From: JANRIG01 sp033765235
GTDB lineage: Bacteria > Bacteroidota > Bacteroidia > Cytophagales > UBA9547
Reading direction: 5' to 3'
DNA length: 64,000 nt
Assembly (NCBI GenBank): GCA_033765235.1
Contig: JANRIG010000027.1
Span: forward strand, 1-64,000
In this document: positions 50,912 to 62,100 of the stretch, one piece after another
Numbering within the stretch: the first letter of the stretch is position 1
Layout: every line of letters starts with the position of its first letter
Position numbers and translations under genes: made by a program
Notes under the pieces: generated by a model
Databases searched by the model: none
Seen by the model: only the letters and a program-made list of their open reading frames with translations
What the model was told of the DNA's origin: nothing

Positions 50912-51691
50912 ATGGAATATAAAAATCTTACATTTATAATTGAAAATAACATAGCCATAATCACCATCAATAGACCTGACAAAATGAATGCACTCAATTT
51001 TGAAGTGCTGGACGAATTATATATTGCGACCAAAGAAATATATGATAACACAGAAATAATAGGTGCCATTGTCACAGGCAGTGGCGAAAAATCATTTGTA
51101 GCAGGTGCAGACATACATGAGATAGCCGCACTCAATGAACTCAACGGGCGCAAGGCAGCCGAAAAAGGTCAAGAGCTTTTTGCTTACATAGAAAATGCAC
51201 CCAAGCTCATCATTGCCGCTGTAAATGGATATGCACTGGGCGGAGGCTGTGAGTTGGCTATGGCATGCCACATAAGAGTGGCTGCAGAGCATGCACAGTT
51301 TGCCCAACCTGAAATAAACATAGGAATAGTACCAGGCTACGGAGGCACTCAGCGAATGGCACAAATGATAGGAAAATCCAAAACTATAGAACTTATGCTC
51401 ACAGGAGACCGCCTCAGTGCTCAAGAAGCATACCAAATGCGATTGGTAAGCTATGTGGTACCTATGGCAGAACTTATAAATAAATGTAAAGAAATCATAA
51501 ATAAAATCAGAGAAAAGCCTGCATTGTCAATAGAATTAATAATTTCGTGTGTTAATAGTGCATTTAACAAAGATGACGATGGCTACAAGGCAGAAGCCAA
51601 TGCATTTGCCAACTGCTTGGCCACCGACGACTTCAAAGAAGGCACTACCGCATTTATGGAAAAAAGAAAACCCCGTTTCAGTGGCAGATAA
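50912..51691 (+). CDS. Enoyl-CoA hydratase/isomerase (crotonase family)
   Basis: A 259-residue crotonase. The first oxyanion-hole segment is FVAGADIHEI (62-71), the second GYALGGGCELAMAC (106-119). The two acid/base residues of hydratases are both present (E114 in GGGCEL, E134 in QPEINIGIVPGYGGTQR). It most likely hydrates short-chain enoyl-CoA, such as crotonyl-CoA, in beta-oxidation or butyrate-type metabolism. Its last 11 bp overlap the proposed GTG start of the sigma factor gene, so the two are translationally coupled. Confidence 0.93.
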   Translation: MEYKNLTFIIENNIAIITINRPDKMNALNFEVLDELYIATKEIYDNTEIIGAIVTGSGEKSFVAGADIHEIAALNELNGRKAAEKGQELFAYIENAPKLIIAAVNGYALGGGCELAMACHIRVAAEHAQFAQPEINIGIVPGYGGTQRMAQMIGKSKTIELMLTGDRLSAQEAYQMRLVSYVVPMAELINKCKEIINKIREKPALSIELIISCVNSAFNKDDDGYKAEANAFANCLATDDFKEGTTAFMEKRKPRFSGR

Positions 51692-52232
51692 ATTGCAAAC
51701 AGAATTTGAACAAGATTTTTTGCCGTTGCTAAAGCATGCATATAACTTTGCTTACAGGCTCACATTTGACCAAGACAGTGCCAAAGACCTTGTACAAGAT
51801 ACTTATATCAAAGCATTTAGATTTTATGGCAGCTACCAAAAAGGAACTAATGCCAAAGCATGGTTGTTTAGAATTTTGAAGAATACGTTTATCAACGACT
51901 ATCGCAAAAAAAGTAAAGAGCCTCCAAAGTACGATTATCAAGAAATAGAGGAATACTTTAATGCAGAAGGAGCCACTGTGGAGCCCGACAAACATCTGAA
52001 AGTAGAAGATGTGAACGATATGATGGGAGATGAGCTCACTACGGCACTCAACTCGTTGCAAGACGACTTCAGAGAAATTATTATACTCTGCGACTTAGAA
52101 GATTTTAAGTATGATGAGATAGCAGAGATTTTAAATATTCCCGTAGGCACCGTAAGGTCTAGGCTACACAGAGCACGAAACGCATTGAAAATGAAAATAA
52201 AAGATTATGCACGCACATTGGGTTATAAATAA
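51681..52232 (+). CDS. RNA polymerase sigma factor, ECF (sigma-70) family
   Basis: From the GTG at 51681 the protein has 183 residues (ADKLQTEFEQDFLPLL ...). This fits the Bacteroidota family, whose members begin MADKxTEFExEFLP. A longer frame back to 51549 would overlap the hydratase by 143 bp and adds an unrelated sequence, so I reject it. Region 2 is clear (AYRLTFDQDSAKDLVQDTYI, GTNAKAWLFRILKNTFINDY) and region 4 has the helix-turn-helix (DEIAEILNIPVGTVRSRLHRAR). An acidic linker joins them. It would direct polymerase to a dedicated set of promoters, probably a stress or envelope regulon. The Cys-rich gene 15 bp downstream may be its anti-sigma factor. Confidence 0.92.
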   Translation: MADKLQTEFEQDFLPLLKHAYNFAYRLTFDQDSAKDLVQDTYIKAFRFYGSYQKGTNAKAWLFRILKNTFINDYRKKSKEPPKYDYQEIEEYFNAEGATVEPDKHLKVEDVNDMMGDELTTALNSLQDDFREIIILCDLEDFKYDEIAEILNIPVGTVRSRLHRARNALKMKIKDYARTLGYK

Positions 52233-52247
52233 TTATGTACACTGCCT

Positions 52248-52535
52248 ATGAATGAACTACTACAGGAGCTAAATATAAGTTGCGACAAAGCATGTCAAAA
52301 AAATGGCGAATGCACACAACTCATACAGCTATATATAGACGGAGTAGCTTGCAGAGAAAAAAACAAAGAGTTTTTGCAACGCATCTACAATTGTGAGCCT
52401 TGCCAGCATTATTTCCACATACATGACTGCATCAAGACCAACCTGAAATCCAAAGTAAATAGCAAAGACCTTCCTGAAGGTTTTGAAAAAATCATTTGCA
52501 AATGCCTTGCCGATAGTGGTAATATTGCCAAATGA
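52248..52535 (+). CDS. Small Cys-rich protein, possible anti-sigma factor
   Basis: A 95-residue soluble protein with nine cysteines. The central CEPCQHYFHIHDC (Cys-x2-Cys-x3-His-x3-Cys spacing) resembles a zinc-binding anti-sigma (ZAS/zf-HC2) core in altered order. No transmembrane helix is visible, so it would act in the cytoplasm. Its position directly after an ECF sigma gene, and the 4 bp overlap with gmk, support a regulatory role for the sigma factor. I base this mainly on context; redox-sensing is a possible refinement that the sequence alone does not prove. Confidence 0.75.
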   Translation: MNELLQELNISCDKACQKNGECTQLIQLYIDGVACREKNKEFLQRIYNCEPCQHYFHIHDCIKTNLKSKVNSKDLPEGFEKIICKCLADSGNIAK

Positions 52536-53101
52536 AAGGCAAATGTATCATATTCTCCGCTCCCTCAGGCTCAGGCAAAACTACTATTGTAAAACATTTG
52601 CTCACCAAAATACCCAATTTGGGATTTTCTATATCTGCATGCACGCGCGACAAAAGAGGGCGCAATGAGCAAAATGGCATAGACTATTACTTCATGACCA
52701 TTGAAGAATTTACCCAGAGAATACACAACAATGAGTTTGTAGAGTGGGAAGAAGTGTATGCAGGCAACTTCTATGGCACCCTCAAGTCTGAAATACAGCG
52801 CCTATGGGACGAAGGCAAGCATGTAATATTTGATGTTGACGTAAAAGGTGGTATGAATATCAAAAAATATTATGGCGACGATGCATTGGCCATATTCGTA
52901 AAAATACCTTCAATAGAAGAACTTGAAAGAAGACTCCGCACACGTGCCACAGATACAGAGGAACAAATATCAAGAAGACTCTATAAAGCCAAATTTGAAT
53001 TGAGCTTTATGGACATGTTTGATGTAGTGCTGGTAAACGAAGATTTGGATACTGCCTGCCAAGAAGCACAAAATATGGTGCAAAACTTCATCAAATCATA
53101 A
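52532..53101 (+). CDS. gmk: Guanylate kinase
   Basis: A 189-residue kinase with P-loop APSGSGKTT (10-18), the GMP-binding segment STRD-like (ACTRDKRGRNEQNGIDYYFM), VEWEEVYAGNFYGT, and DVDVKGG (Walker B region). It phosphorylates GMP to GDP using ATP. Length and motifs are normal for Gmk. The start overlaps the stop of the Cys-rich gene by 4 bp, and nadD follows after 7 bp. Confidence 0.95.
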   Translation: MKGKCIIFSAPSGSGKTTIVKHLLTKIPNLGFSISACTRDKRGRNEQNGIDYYFMTIEEFTQRIHNNEFVEWEEVYAGNFYGTLKSEIQRLWDEGKHVIFDVDVKGGMNIKKYYGDDALAIFVKIPSIEELERRLRTRATDTEEQISRRLYKAKFELSFMDMFDVVLVNEDLDTACQEAQNMVQNFIKS

Positions 53102-53108
53102 CTACCCC

Positions 53109-53687
53109 ATGCACATAGGACTATTATTCGGCTCCTTTAATCCTGTACATATAGGTCACCTCATCATAGCTCATACCATGATAGAGCTGGTAAACTTAGA
53201 CAAAGTATGGCTGGTGGTTACTCCCAAAAGTCCATTCAAATTTTCTGAAGAACTGCTGGATGCACAAGAGAGGCTCACTATGGTGCAAATGGCCATAGCC
53301 GACAACCCAAAAATGGAACTGTGCGACATAGAATTTTCAATGCCTAAGCCTCACTATACCATAAATACATTAAAAAAACTGCAACAAATGTACCCTGATA
53401 TTACATTTTCACTCATCATAGGCGAGGATAATTTGGTGAATTTTGACAAATGGGAAGGTTACAAAGATATACTTACCAATTTTGAAGTGTATGTGTACCC
53501 GCGCCCATACACACAAGATGCCAAGCTCAAAGGCCACCCCAAGGTACACTTTCTCAACTGCCCATTGCTCGACATATCTGCCTCATACATACGCGAATTT
53601 ATAAGAGCGGGCAACTCTATACGCTACTTGGTGCCCCCGCAGGTAGATGAATATATAAGGCTAAAACTTATAAGCAAATTTAAGTAG
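53109..53687 (+). CDS. nadD: Nicotinate-nucleotide adenylyltransferase
   Basis: A 192-residue nucleotidyltransferase with GSFNPVHIGH (8-17, the HxGH motif), the segment KSPFKF in the substrate loop, and the C-terminal ISASYIREFIRAG, equivalent to the ISSTxIR motif. It adenylates nicotinate mononucleotide in NAD synthesis. It is the last gene of the operon that starts with the cyclophilin. A 156 bp gap to the convergent ttcA follows; I see only a weak GGGT/ACCC pairing there and no clear terminator. Confidence 0.95.
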   Translation: MHIGLLFGSFNPVHIGHLIIAHTMIELVNLDKVWLVVTPKSPFKFSEELLDAQERLTMVQMAIADNPKMELCDIEFSMPKPHYTINTLKKLQQMYPDITFSLIIGEDNLVNFDKWEGYKDILTNFEVYVYPRPYTQDAKLKGHPKVHFLNCPLLDISASYIREFIRAGNSIRYLVPPQVDEYIRLKLISKFK

Positions 53688-53843
53688 AATATGAAAATAT
53701 ACCTCCCTATCGCAAGTTTAGCAATGCCTAATTTGTAACCCTTGATAAGCAAAGTACATAACTTATAGTATTGGGTCATCAACAGCAAATTTTACCCATT
53801 TCAATTCCTTTTTATTTCTATACATTAACCATCGCGTAAGTCT

Positions 53844-54668
53844 CTAATTGCACACTTGCCCCTGAGAGGATTGTAAATTAGTAAAGTCATACAATGCCTT
53901 ATCATACAGGTGTGATGGATGTATGTTTTGCAATGCATGAAACATGATTTGTACCCTGTCAGGGTATTCATTTTCCCACTCTTTTATCATATTTTTTACC
54001 ACCTTTCGTTGCATATTGGGCTGTGAGCCACAAAGGTTGCAAGGAATTATAGGAAAGTTGCGCAGCATAGCATATTGCGATATATATTTTTCACGCACAT
54101 ACACCAATGGTCTTATCACAGTGTTAAGCCCATCGTCTGATATGAACTTTGCAGGCATAGCCTCCATCTTGCCACTGAAAAAAAGATTTAGAAAAAAAGT
54201 CTCCAACACATCATCTTGATGATGCCCGAGTGCTATTTTGGTAGCTCCCATTTCCTGTGCTGCCGCATAAAGTGTGCCACGGCGCAGCCTTGAGCATAAG
54301 CTACACATAGTTTTGCCCTCAGGTATTTTGCTTTTTACAATGGTATAGGTGTCTTTTTCTATTATTTTGTAATTTACATTTAGTTTTTGCAGATATTCGG
54401 GCAATATATGCTCAGGATAGTCAGGTTGTTTTTGGTCTAAATTTACAGCTACTATTTCAAACTTTATGGGCGCACGCAATTGATAGGCAAGCAGCATATC
54501 GAGCATGGTGTAGCTGTCTTTGCCACCCGATAGGCATACCATTACTTTATCATCAGGCGCTATCATAGCAAAGTCTTTGACAGCTGTAGCTACATGTTTT
54601 TCTATAGCATGCACTAGTCTGTCATCTTCATCGCTAAGTTTGTAATTGAATGATTTTCTTATCGGCAT
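53844..54668 (-). CDS. ttcA: tRNA 2-thiocytidine biosynthesis protein, PP-loop ATPase (TtcA family)
   Basis: A 274-residue PP-loop ATPase: SGGKDS (47-52), Cys122-x2-Cys125 (MCSLCSRLRRG), GHHQDDVLET (148-157) and Cys210-x2-Cys213 (PCNLCGSQ). The paired CxxC motifs set it apart from TilS and fit TtcA, which thiolates cytidine 32 of tRNA using an iron-sulfur cluster. It is divergent from rarA across 160 bp. A TAnnTTTG element ends four bases before the ATG, pointing to a leaderless or nearly leaderless mRNA. Confidence 0.93.
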   Translation of the reverse strand: MPIRKSFNYKLSDEDDRLVHAIEKHVATAVKDFAMIAPDDKVMVCLSGGKDSYTMLDMLLAYQLRAPIKFEIVAVNLDQKQPDYPEHILPEYLQKLNVNYKIIEKDTYTIVKSKIPEGKTMCSLCSRLRRGTLYAAAQEMGATKIALGHHQDDVLETFFLNLFFSGKMEAMPAKFISDDGLNTVIRPLVYVREKYISQYAMLRNFPIIPCNLCGSQPNMQRKVVKNMIKEWENEYPDRVQIMFHALQNIHPSHLYDKALYDFTNLQSSQGQVCN

Positions 54669-54672
54669 AATA

Positions 54673-54680
54673 CAAAGGTA
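54673..54680 (-). promoter_or_regulatory. -7 promoter element abutting the ttcA start
   Basis: On the minus strand TACCTTTG (exact TAnnTTTG) is followed by four bases and then the ttcA ATG. Transcription would start at or next to the A of the start codon. No TTTG is found at 19-21 bp spacing. Confidence 0.4.
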
Positions 54681-54828
54681 AGAAAAAAGTATTTTTTATT
54701 GTTGAATGTTGATTTTTGATTTCAAATTTTTAATCACTTCTACTTAAGTTTTTTGAGACATATTAACACTTATGTACATTACATTTCAGATATTTGGTAC
54801 AATATTTATCTAAAAAAATAATAATTTA

Positions 54829-56088
54829 ATGTCTGTTCCACCACTTTCTGAACGTATGCGCCCGACCTCTCTCGATGGCTTTGTAGGGCAATCGCACCTG
54901 GTGGGTGAGGGCAAAGTACTGCGCAACATTATTAACACAAATATACTACCCTCTATGATATTTTGGGGGCCACCCGGCGTGGGCAAAACTACACTTGCAC
55001 ATATAATAGCCACACAATGCAAGGCTAAGTTCATAGCCCTAAGTGCCATTAGTGCTGGTGTGAAAGAAGTGCGCGAGGTGATAGAGCAAGCCAAATACAG
55101 AGAAAAGACTGTACTTTTTATAGATGAAATTCACAGGTTTAATAAGTCGCAGCAAGATGCACTGTTGGGTGCCGTAGAAAAAGGCATCATCATACTCATA
55201 GGTGCCACCACCGAAAATCCTTCGTTTGAAGTGGTAAATGCTTTGCTTTCACGATGTCAGGTTTATGTATTGCAACCTCTCGAAAAACAAGATCTTGAAA
55301 AGTTAATACACGATGCCTTGCAAAAAGATGAAATATTGAACAAAATAAAAATTGAAGTCAAAGAAACAGATGCACTGCTGCAACTATCCGGAGGCGATGC
55401 TCGCAAACTGCTCAACCTGCTTGAGCTCGTAGTACAGTCAGGTGTACACAACGCACCCATCACCAATGCAATTGTGACACAAGTAGCTCAGCAAAAGCAA
55501 ACTATATACGACAAGTCAGGTGAAATGCACTATGATATCATCTCAGCCTTTATCAAATCTGTACGTGGCAGCGACCCCAATGCTGCGGTATATTATCTTG
55601 CCCGAATGGTAGAAGGCGGTGAAGATGTAAAGTTCATTGCCCGCAGGCTGGTAATATTAGCATCAGAAGACATTGGCAATGCCAACCCTACTGCACTTGT
55701 GATAGCTACTTCATGCTTTCAGGCAGTGAATATGATAGGCTATCCCGAAGCACAGATTATACTATCGCAATGCACCACCTATCTGGCCACTTCACCCAAA
55801 AGCAATGCCTCATACAATGCCATAAAAATGGCCATTCAATATGTGCGTGACAAAGGAGACTTGCATGTGCCATTGCACCTGCGCAATGCGCCTACCAAAC
55901 TTATGCGCGATATGTCATACGGCAAAAACTATCAATATGTCCATGACTTTGACCATAATTTTGTACATCAAGAATTTATGCCTGCCGGCATGGAAAACAC
56001 CAAAATCTATGACCCGGGTGCCAATGCACGCGAAGAGGAGATAAGAAACTATCTGCGCAAACTATGGAAAGATAAATACGGATATTAA
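54829..56088 (+). CDS. rarA: Replication-associated recombination protein A (AAA+ ATPase)
   Basis: A 419-residue AAA+ protein of the RarA/MgsA/WRNIP1 family. It begins PLSERMRPTSLDGFVGQ, with Walker A GPPGVGKT (47-54), Walker B VLFIDEIHRF (95-104), sensor 1 GATTENPSF (125-133) and a candidate arginine finger at LLSRC (R142). The C-terminal tetramerisation region is complete (DPNAAVYYLARMVEGGEDVKFIARRL; AYNAIKMAIQYV). It acts at stalled replication forks. It converges with the giant repeat gene, 23 bp apart. Confidence 0.95.
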   Translation: MSVPPLSERMRPTSLDGFVGQSHLVGEGKVLRNIINTNILPSMIFWGPPGVGKTTLAHIIATQCKAKFIALSAISAGVKEVREVIEQAKYREKTVLFIDEIHRFNKSQQDALLGAVEKGIIILIGATTENPSFEVVNALLSRCQVYVLQPLEKQDLEKLIHDALQKDEILNKIKIEVKETDALLQLSGGDARKLLNLLELVVQSGVHNAPITNAIVTQVAQQKQTIYDKSGEMHYDIISAFIKSVRGSDPNAAVYYLARMVEGGEDVKFIARRLVILASEDIGNANPTALVIATSCFQAVNMIGYPEAQIILSQCTTYLATSPKSNASYNAIKMAIQYVRDKGDLHVPLHLRNAPTKLMRDMSYGKNYQYVHDFDHNFVHQEFMPAGMENTKIYDPGANAREEEIRNYLRKLWKDKYGY

Positions 56089-56111
56089 TTACCTATTCTA
56101 TCTTTCAAAAG

Positions 56112-59100
56112 TTATTTTATCACTGTCACAAACCCTGTCAGTACAGGCTCAGGCGAGTTATCGTTTTTGTTAATATGATAATAATAAGTACCTGCCGGCA
56201 ACCCATCGCCCGTCCACATTTTGCCGTTGGTAATGGCATCGCCTCTTGAAAACCATACTTCTACCCCATATCTGTTGAATATCCTTACCTCGGCTTTCTC
56301 TGTGAGCCTCAGTTTCTGAATGTTCCATACAGAGTTAGGGTCGCCTCCTGCATTTGTATTTGGAGTAATTACATTGGGGATATCATCATTTTGGTCACAC
56401 CTTTTCACCAATACCAACTTTGTGTATGCTGTAGCGGTGGCACAACCGTTGAGCCCGTTTACCACAGCCCCTACAAACACTTTGTTGTCATATCCTGATA
56501 ATATTGGAGTACTTACAATAGGAGTTTTGATATCTGCACTCACATTGGGGTCTACTATTTTTTTCCATTTGGCTGCATTGGCATTTTGTACGGTATCTTT
56601 GAGTACATCCAAAGTTTCTTCTGATGAGTAATACCATGTAATAGTGCCCGAGTAGCCACTAAGGGTGAGTACCGCAAAATCTTCAAGGCATATTTCCTTA
56701 ATTTTTTCGGCGCTGTTAGGGTTTACCCATACTGTACCTGCCACTGGCTTTTTGGCAAGGTTAACCTTGATGGCAGCGGTTTTAGCAAAATCATACACCC
56801 CATTGCAATAGGCTACACTGTCGGGCAACGTCATATAAGCTCGTAAATATACACTTTGCGACAATGGGCCGTAGGTAAGTTGGGTACTGTTAGGTCCTGT
56901 AGCATTTTTGTCTGAAAGTGCCGTGAAGCTGGTTTCTAAGGTATCTGTAGTAGATACTTCCCATTGTATAAATCCTTTGCTTTCAGCCAATTCCAATGAT
57001 ATATTGTCTCCTTCACATTTTTCGGCAGTACCGCCCACTATGGCAGATTTGCCGGCAAATGCCGAAGTGAGTGTGATTGTAAACTCATTGGATACAAAAT
57101 CTTCGGCAGGGCAAGCACCTTTTACTGGCATTACATACGATACTATATACACTTTAGGTGTTACAAAGTTGCCATAAGGTGCTTTGTTAAGGTCTATTTG
57201 ACCGGTATTTGCATTGAGATAAGCTTCTATACCTCCTGTACCTGTAAAGGTAGCATTTTTACCCTCCAATTCATCTGCTTGGTCAGGCTGCAGTGCATAG
57301 TTGTTACAAAACATACCCCCCAAAGTTTTGCCACCGTACGAAAGTGTGGGTTTTGCAGAAGGTTTTTGGTGCAAGGTGATATTAGTAGTTTTAGAGAAAG
57401 GATCACAGCCTCCAAATCCGGGTACTGTGTATATAATACTATAACTGCCAGGTTTTGACTGTGCCACATTGATTACACCCTCTGCTCCTACTACAAATTT
57501 TAGGTCATCAGGTTTATTGGTCAAATATCTACCTACGCCGGCTGCATAGCCCAATATAGTAGTAACTGGACTTACAGACTCGTTGTAGCCTATGCATGGC
57601 TCCCCTAAATAATTTATATTAATGGCATCAGCAGATAAGGCACCGGTGATAGACACTACGGCTGGGTAGCTATACGGGTTACATCCGTCAGGAGCTACTA
57701 CGTAATTTATATTTTTGAAACCTGGGGAGGCCGCACTCGATGGTGTAATAGTGCCGTTAGCTGCATTTACCAAGATATTGGTTGAAATGAAACTTCCCGT
57801 ATATCCGAATGGCACTGTAGGTGCATTAGGTGTACGCGTGGCAAAGTCTGTGCTGCAATAATAACCGTTACCGTATCCTGCATCAGGGTATTCTATCACT
57901 CCGGTCACTGTAGGATTAGGCTTAATAGTGATAGATTTAGATATAGTATTCGCAGGACATCCGGAAATAGGACTTCCGGTGAATGTGACATTCCAAGTAC
58001 CTATGTTGCTGGCGCTCAGGTTAATGGTGCCCAAATTTGGATCTGTCAATGAAAGATTAGCATCTGCCGAAAATGTACCCGCACCTACTATGTTAGTAGC
58101 AGACACATAGGTACCATCACCCTCCGGATCATAGTTTTTACAATAATTGTCTCTAGCATAAGCAAAATCTATGGCAGGATTTACATTTACAGATATTGAT
58201 GTACTGCCACTCACCCCTGCACAACCGTTTACACCGGGTATAGTAAAGGTTATATTTTGCGATGGCACAGTCACTGTTGCCGTAAAGTTGCCATTAGTAG
58301 CTACTGATATAGGTCCGCTACTGATGAAGAATCCGGTAGCTGAAGTAGGTGTGTAGGTAGCACTAAGCCCAGTGACCACCGCACCTAAACAATAGTTGCC
58401 CAATGCTGAAGGCTGCGATACAGAAGTGATAGCTGCTTGCTGCTGTACATTTACGTTTACAGCATTAGAAAATACATCCGGACATGTACCTCCTGATGCT
58501 TTGGCTCTGAATTGATAGGGGCTATTTGAAGTTTGCACATTTGCATAGGTATTGCCCACAATATCGTTGTAAGCAAATCCATCCCAAAGCTGGTAAGTAA
58601 TAGTACCTTGTGTAGCACCTGTGGTATTTAGCTGTGCTGTTTGGCCTTGGCAAATAATGGTTGCTGCTACAATAGGGGTGCCCGCATTATTAAACGGCTC
58701 TACGGTCACGCTTGTACTGGCAAAGTTTTGATTGTTGCCTGCTGCTAATACTCTTACATCAATTGTCTTGGTGCCGGGTGTACTAAATGTAATGGGACCT
58801 ACTACAGTGAGTGTAGCTGATGTATTGTAAATGAATGGCACAGCTATATCTGTACCCGATATGGTATATCCTATAATAGGACCTGCGGATGTACCAGTGA
58901 GTGTGAGCATGACCCCTGTGGAGGTAGCAGTACTCAAGCAAAGCGTAGCAGGGCTTGCAGCTATAGTAGCAGATACCGTACACGGTGTACCATTTATTTG
59001 TACTTCAGCAGAGTTTTGAGAAATACACCCTACTCCGTTTTGTACCACAGCTCTGTAATATTCTGTACCTGTCACTTCAGAGAAGTTGGGTGTATAAGAT

Positions 59101-62100
59101 GTGAAACCTACTGTAGACAAAATACCTAAGTAAGAGGTATTGCCGGGTGCTGAGCGTTCCCAACCCAAAATACTACCAATAATAGTACCTGTAAGACTTA
59201 AGTTGTAAGTATTACCAATACATACTGTGCTAGAGCCCAATAATATAGCTGTACCACCGCTGCTGGCACTAAGTACAGTGACTACAAACAAAGATGAACT
59301 TTGTGCTGCACATATACCGTTGGTCACCACTGCTTGGTAATATCTGTCAGCCGTCAAACCTGCAGCAATGTTTAAAGTTGATGATGTCTCACCACTCATA
59401 TTTGACCATGTACTGCCATCGGGAGAGTCTTGCCACTGTATGGCTCCGTTGTTGCCTGTCAAATTAAGGGTTGCTATCCCTGAAGTATTACAAATACCAG
59501 ATGTAGGACCACTCACACTACCTCCTATACTCGGTGAGGTAATGGTGACATTGATGGTTTGTATATTTGTGGTGCTCACACCTATCACGGTCAAAGATAC
59601 AGAGAATACCCCTGCAGTATTATATGTAACCGGAATGCTATAGCCACTTGTGGTAATGCCTACACTTGCAGTAGCCGGCGAAGCCCCAAATCCAAAATCC
59701 CACATTCTACCTAATATTGTACTTACAGAACTTGAATTGTCTGTAAATGTAATGCCTGTACCCGTAGCAGCACTGAGACATATTGGATTTATATCCGGAG
59801 TAATTTGTGCTGTAAGTCCACAGAGCGTAGTAGTAATCAACTGAAAGCCGGAAGATACCGTGCTACAGCCTGCACCGCTTACCACACTCACCCTGTAGTA
59901 GGTATCAGTGGTAAGATTTGGTGTATTATAGGTTGCAGTATTTGCACCTGATATGGCACTCCATACCGAGCCGTCTGGCGACTGCTCCCATTGTATATTA
60001 CCTTGGCTACCTGTCACTTGCAATGCCGCCGGGCTATTGCTGCATATAGGTAACGTACTGGTACTGGATACAGTACCTGATATACTTTCTCCTATCACAG
60101 TGACCATAGTACCTGTAATGGTTACCGCAGGGCATGAAGCATTAGATACTATTACCCCATAATAGTTATTGGATGTAAGATTAGCCGAGGTGTACGATGT
60201 ACCTGATGAGCCTGTGGCTGAGTAAGTTATATTATCAGCAGATGCTATCCATGATACAGTGCCTCTCTCTCCCGCAAGTGTGAGGCTTGCAGCAGTATTA
60301 TAACAAATAGGATTGGTGGTCACAGATACACTACCTGCAAGGCTTGGGTCATCTATTGTAATATTTTGAGTATAAACAGTAGTGACACCTCCTACGCCTA
60401 TCACCGTCAGTGTCACAGTTTTAGTACCTGAGGTATTATAAGTAACATTGATATTATAGCCACTTGATGTAAGACCTATGTTTGCAGTGGCAGGAGTAGC
60501 TCCTGTGCCAAAATCCCACATTCTGCCTATAATGGTACTCACTGCAGAAGATGCATCAGTAAATGATACACCTGTAGCTGATGCAGATATCAAGCATATA
60601 GGATTTGGCAACCCTGTAAAACTCGATACCACACCACAGGATTGTGCAGTCACTAACAATGAAGGAGAATTTGCAGGGGTACAGCCTGCACCGTTGGCAG
60701 CTACTATCCTATAATAATATCCGGCCAAAGGAATGTTGATGGTAGCTATACCCGGAGTGGTAGCACCCGACACAGCAGTCCATGCACTGTTGTCCGGTGA
60801 ATTTTCCCATTGCAATGTTCCCAATTGACCTGACACTGTAAGATTAGCTGTAGTATTTTCACACACCGGCAATGGGGTGTTGGAGCTCACAGTACCTCCT
60901 ACACTTTGCCCCCTCACCGTGACCACAAATGCGGAGGTAGATGTTACCACCGGGCATACTCCATTCACTGCAGATATGGCATAATATGAATTGGCTATTC
61001 TGTTTGATTGTGCATATGTAGAAGTTGTGACACCTGTATTTACCCAAGTGCTACCGTCGTTGCTGGTAAGCCAAGTAGCGGTGCCTCGTGTAGATGCCAC
61101 GCTGAGGTTAGCGGTGAAATCATAACAAAGCGGATTTGGCGACACGCTTGATATGGTACCTGCTAAGCTCATATCATCCACCAAACCTGTGATAGTGATA
61201 GAGTTGGTGGCTGCACCCGTACCTACTACTGATAGTACCACAGCTATAGGTCCTGACACAGGGAATGTGAAACTAATGTTATAACCACTCGGAGTAATAC
61301 CAAATCCTACGGTATTGATAAGGCTTCCGTTTTGATATACATACCATACTCTGCCCAAAATAGTAGTAGGCGTAGTAGATAAGTCTGTGAATGTGATACC
61401 TGTAGATGAGGCGGTGCTCAAACACACATTAGTGCCTGTACTGGTAGCATTGGCCGATACCGCACATACTAATCCTGTAGCTGTGGCTATATTAGAAAAA
61501 TTGGTAAAACATCCTGCACCGTTGGTAGCACCTATTCTAAAGAAATAATCTATGCCATTGTTCAATGTGTACGATGCTGAAATAGCTGTTCCTGGAATGG
61601 TGCTCCACATACCAGCCACAGTGGATACTTCCCACACTACTGTACCTGTGCTGGCTGCAGCTGTGAAATTGGCCGGAGAACCCACGCAAGGGGTTTGTAT
61701 GGTAGGTGTAATAGTACCTGCACTGCTTTGGGGAGTTACATTGATAGTGTGTCCGGCAGAAGTGACATTGGCACATACACCATTGCCTACCACTGCATTG
61801 AAAATGGTAGCACCTGATAGTGTTACTGAGGTATAAGTTGGTGAAGTAACAGCATTAAATGTCCATGTACTGCCCCCATCCGTAGAATATTGCCATCCTG
61901 CTATGGTACCTGCATGACCTGATAATGTAAGTGTGGCAGTTGTGCCATAGCATATACTTGCGCCCGTGCCTGATGCCACACCTGCTGCAGGAGCAGCATT
62001 GAATGTGATACCCGATATGCTGAATACAGCAGGGCAGCCACCTGAAGCAGGTATGGTGTAGTTCACAATGAAAGAACCACTCAATGATGTATTAATGCCG

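Noticed and set aside
51549..51680. Extended N-terminus of the sigma factor frame
   Set aside because: It lies wholly inside the enoyl-CoA hydratase gene, encodes an unrelated sequence, and the family N-terminus matches the GTG start at 51681.
53688..53843. Short frame (15 codons from 53691) and a GGGT/ACCC pairing considered as a small gene or terminator
   Set aside because: The frame is too short and lacks any support, and the pairing is only four to five bp with a long loop.
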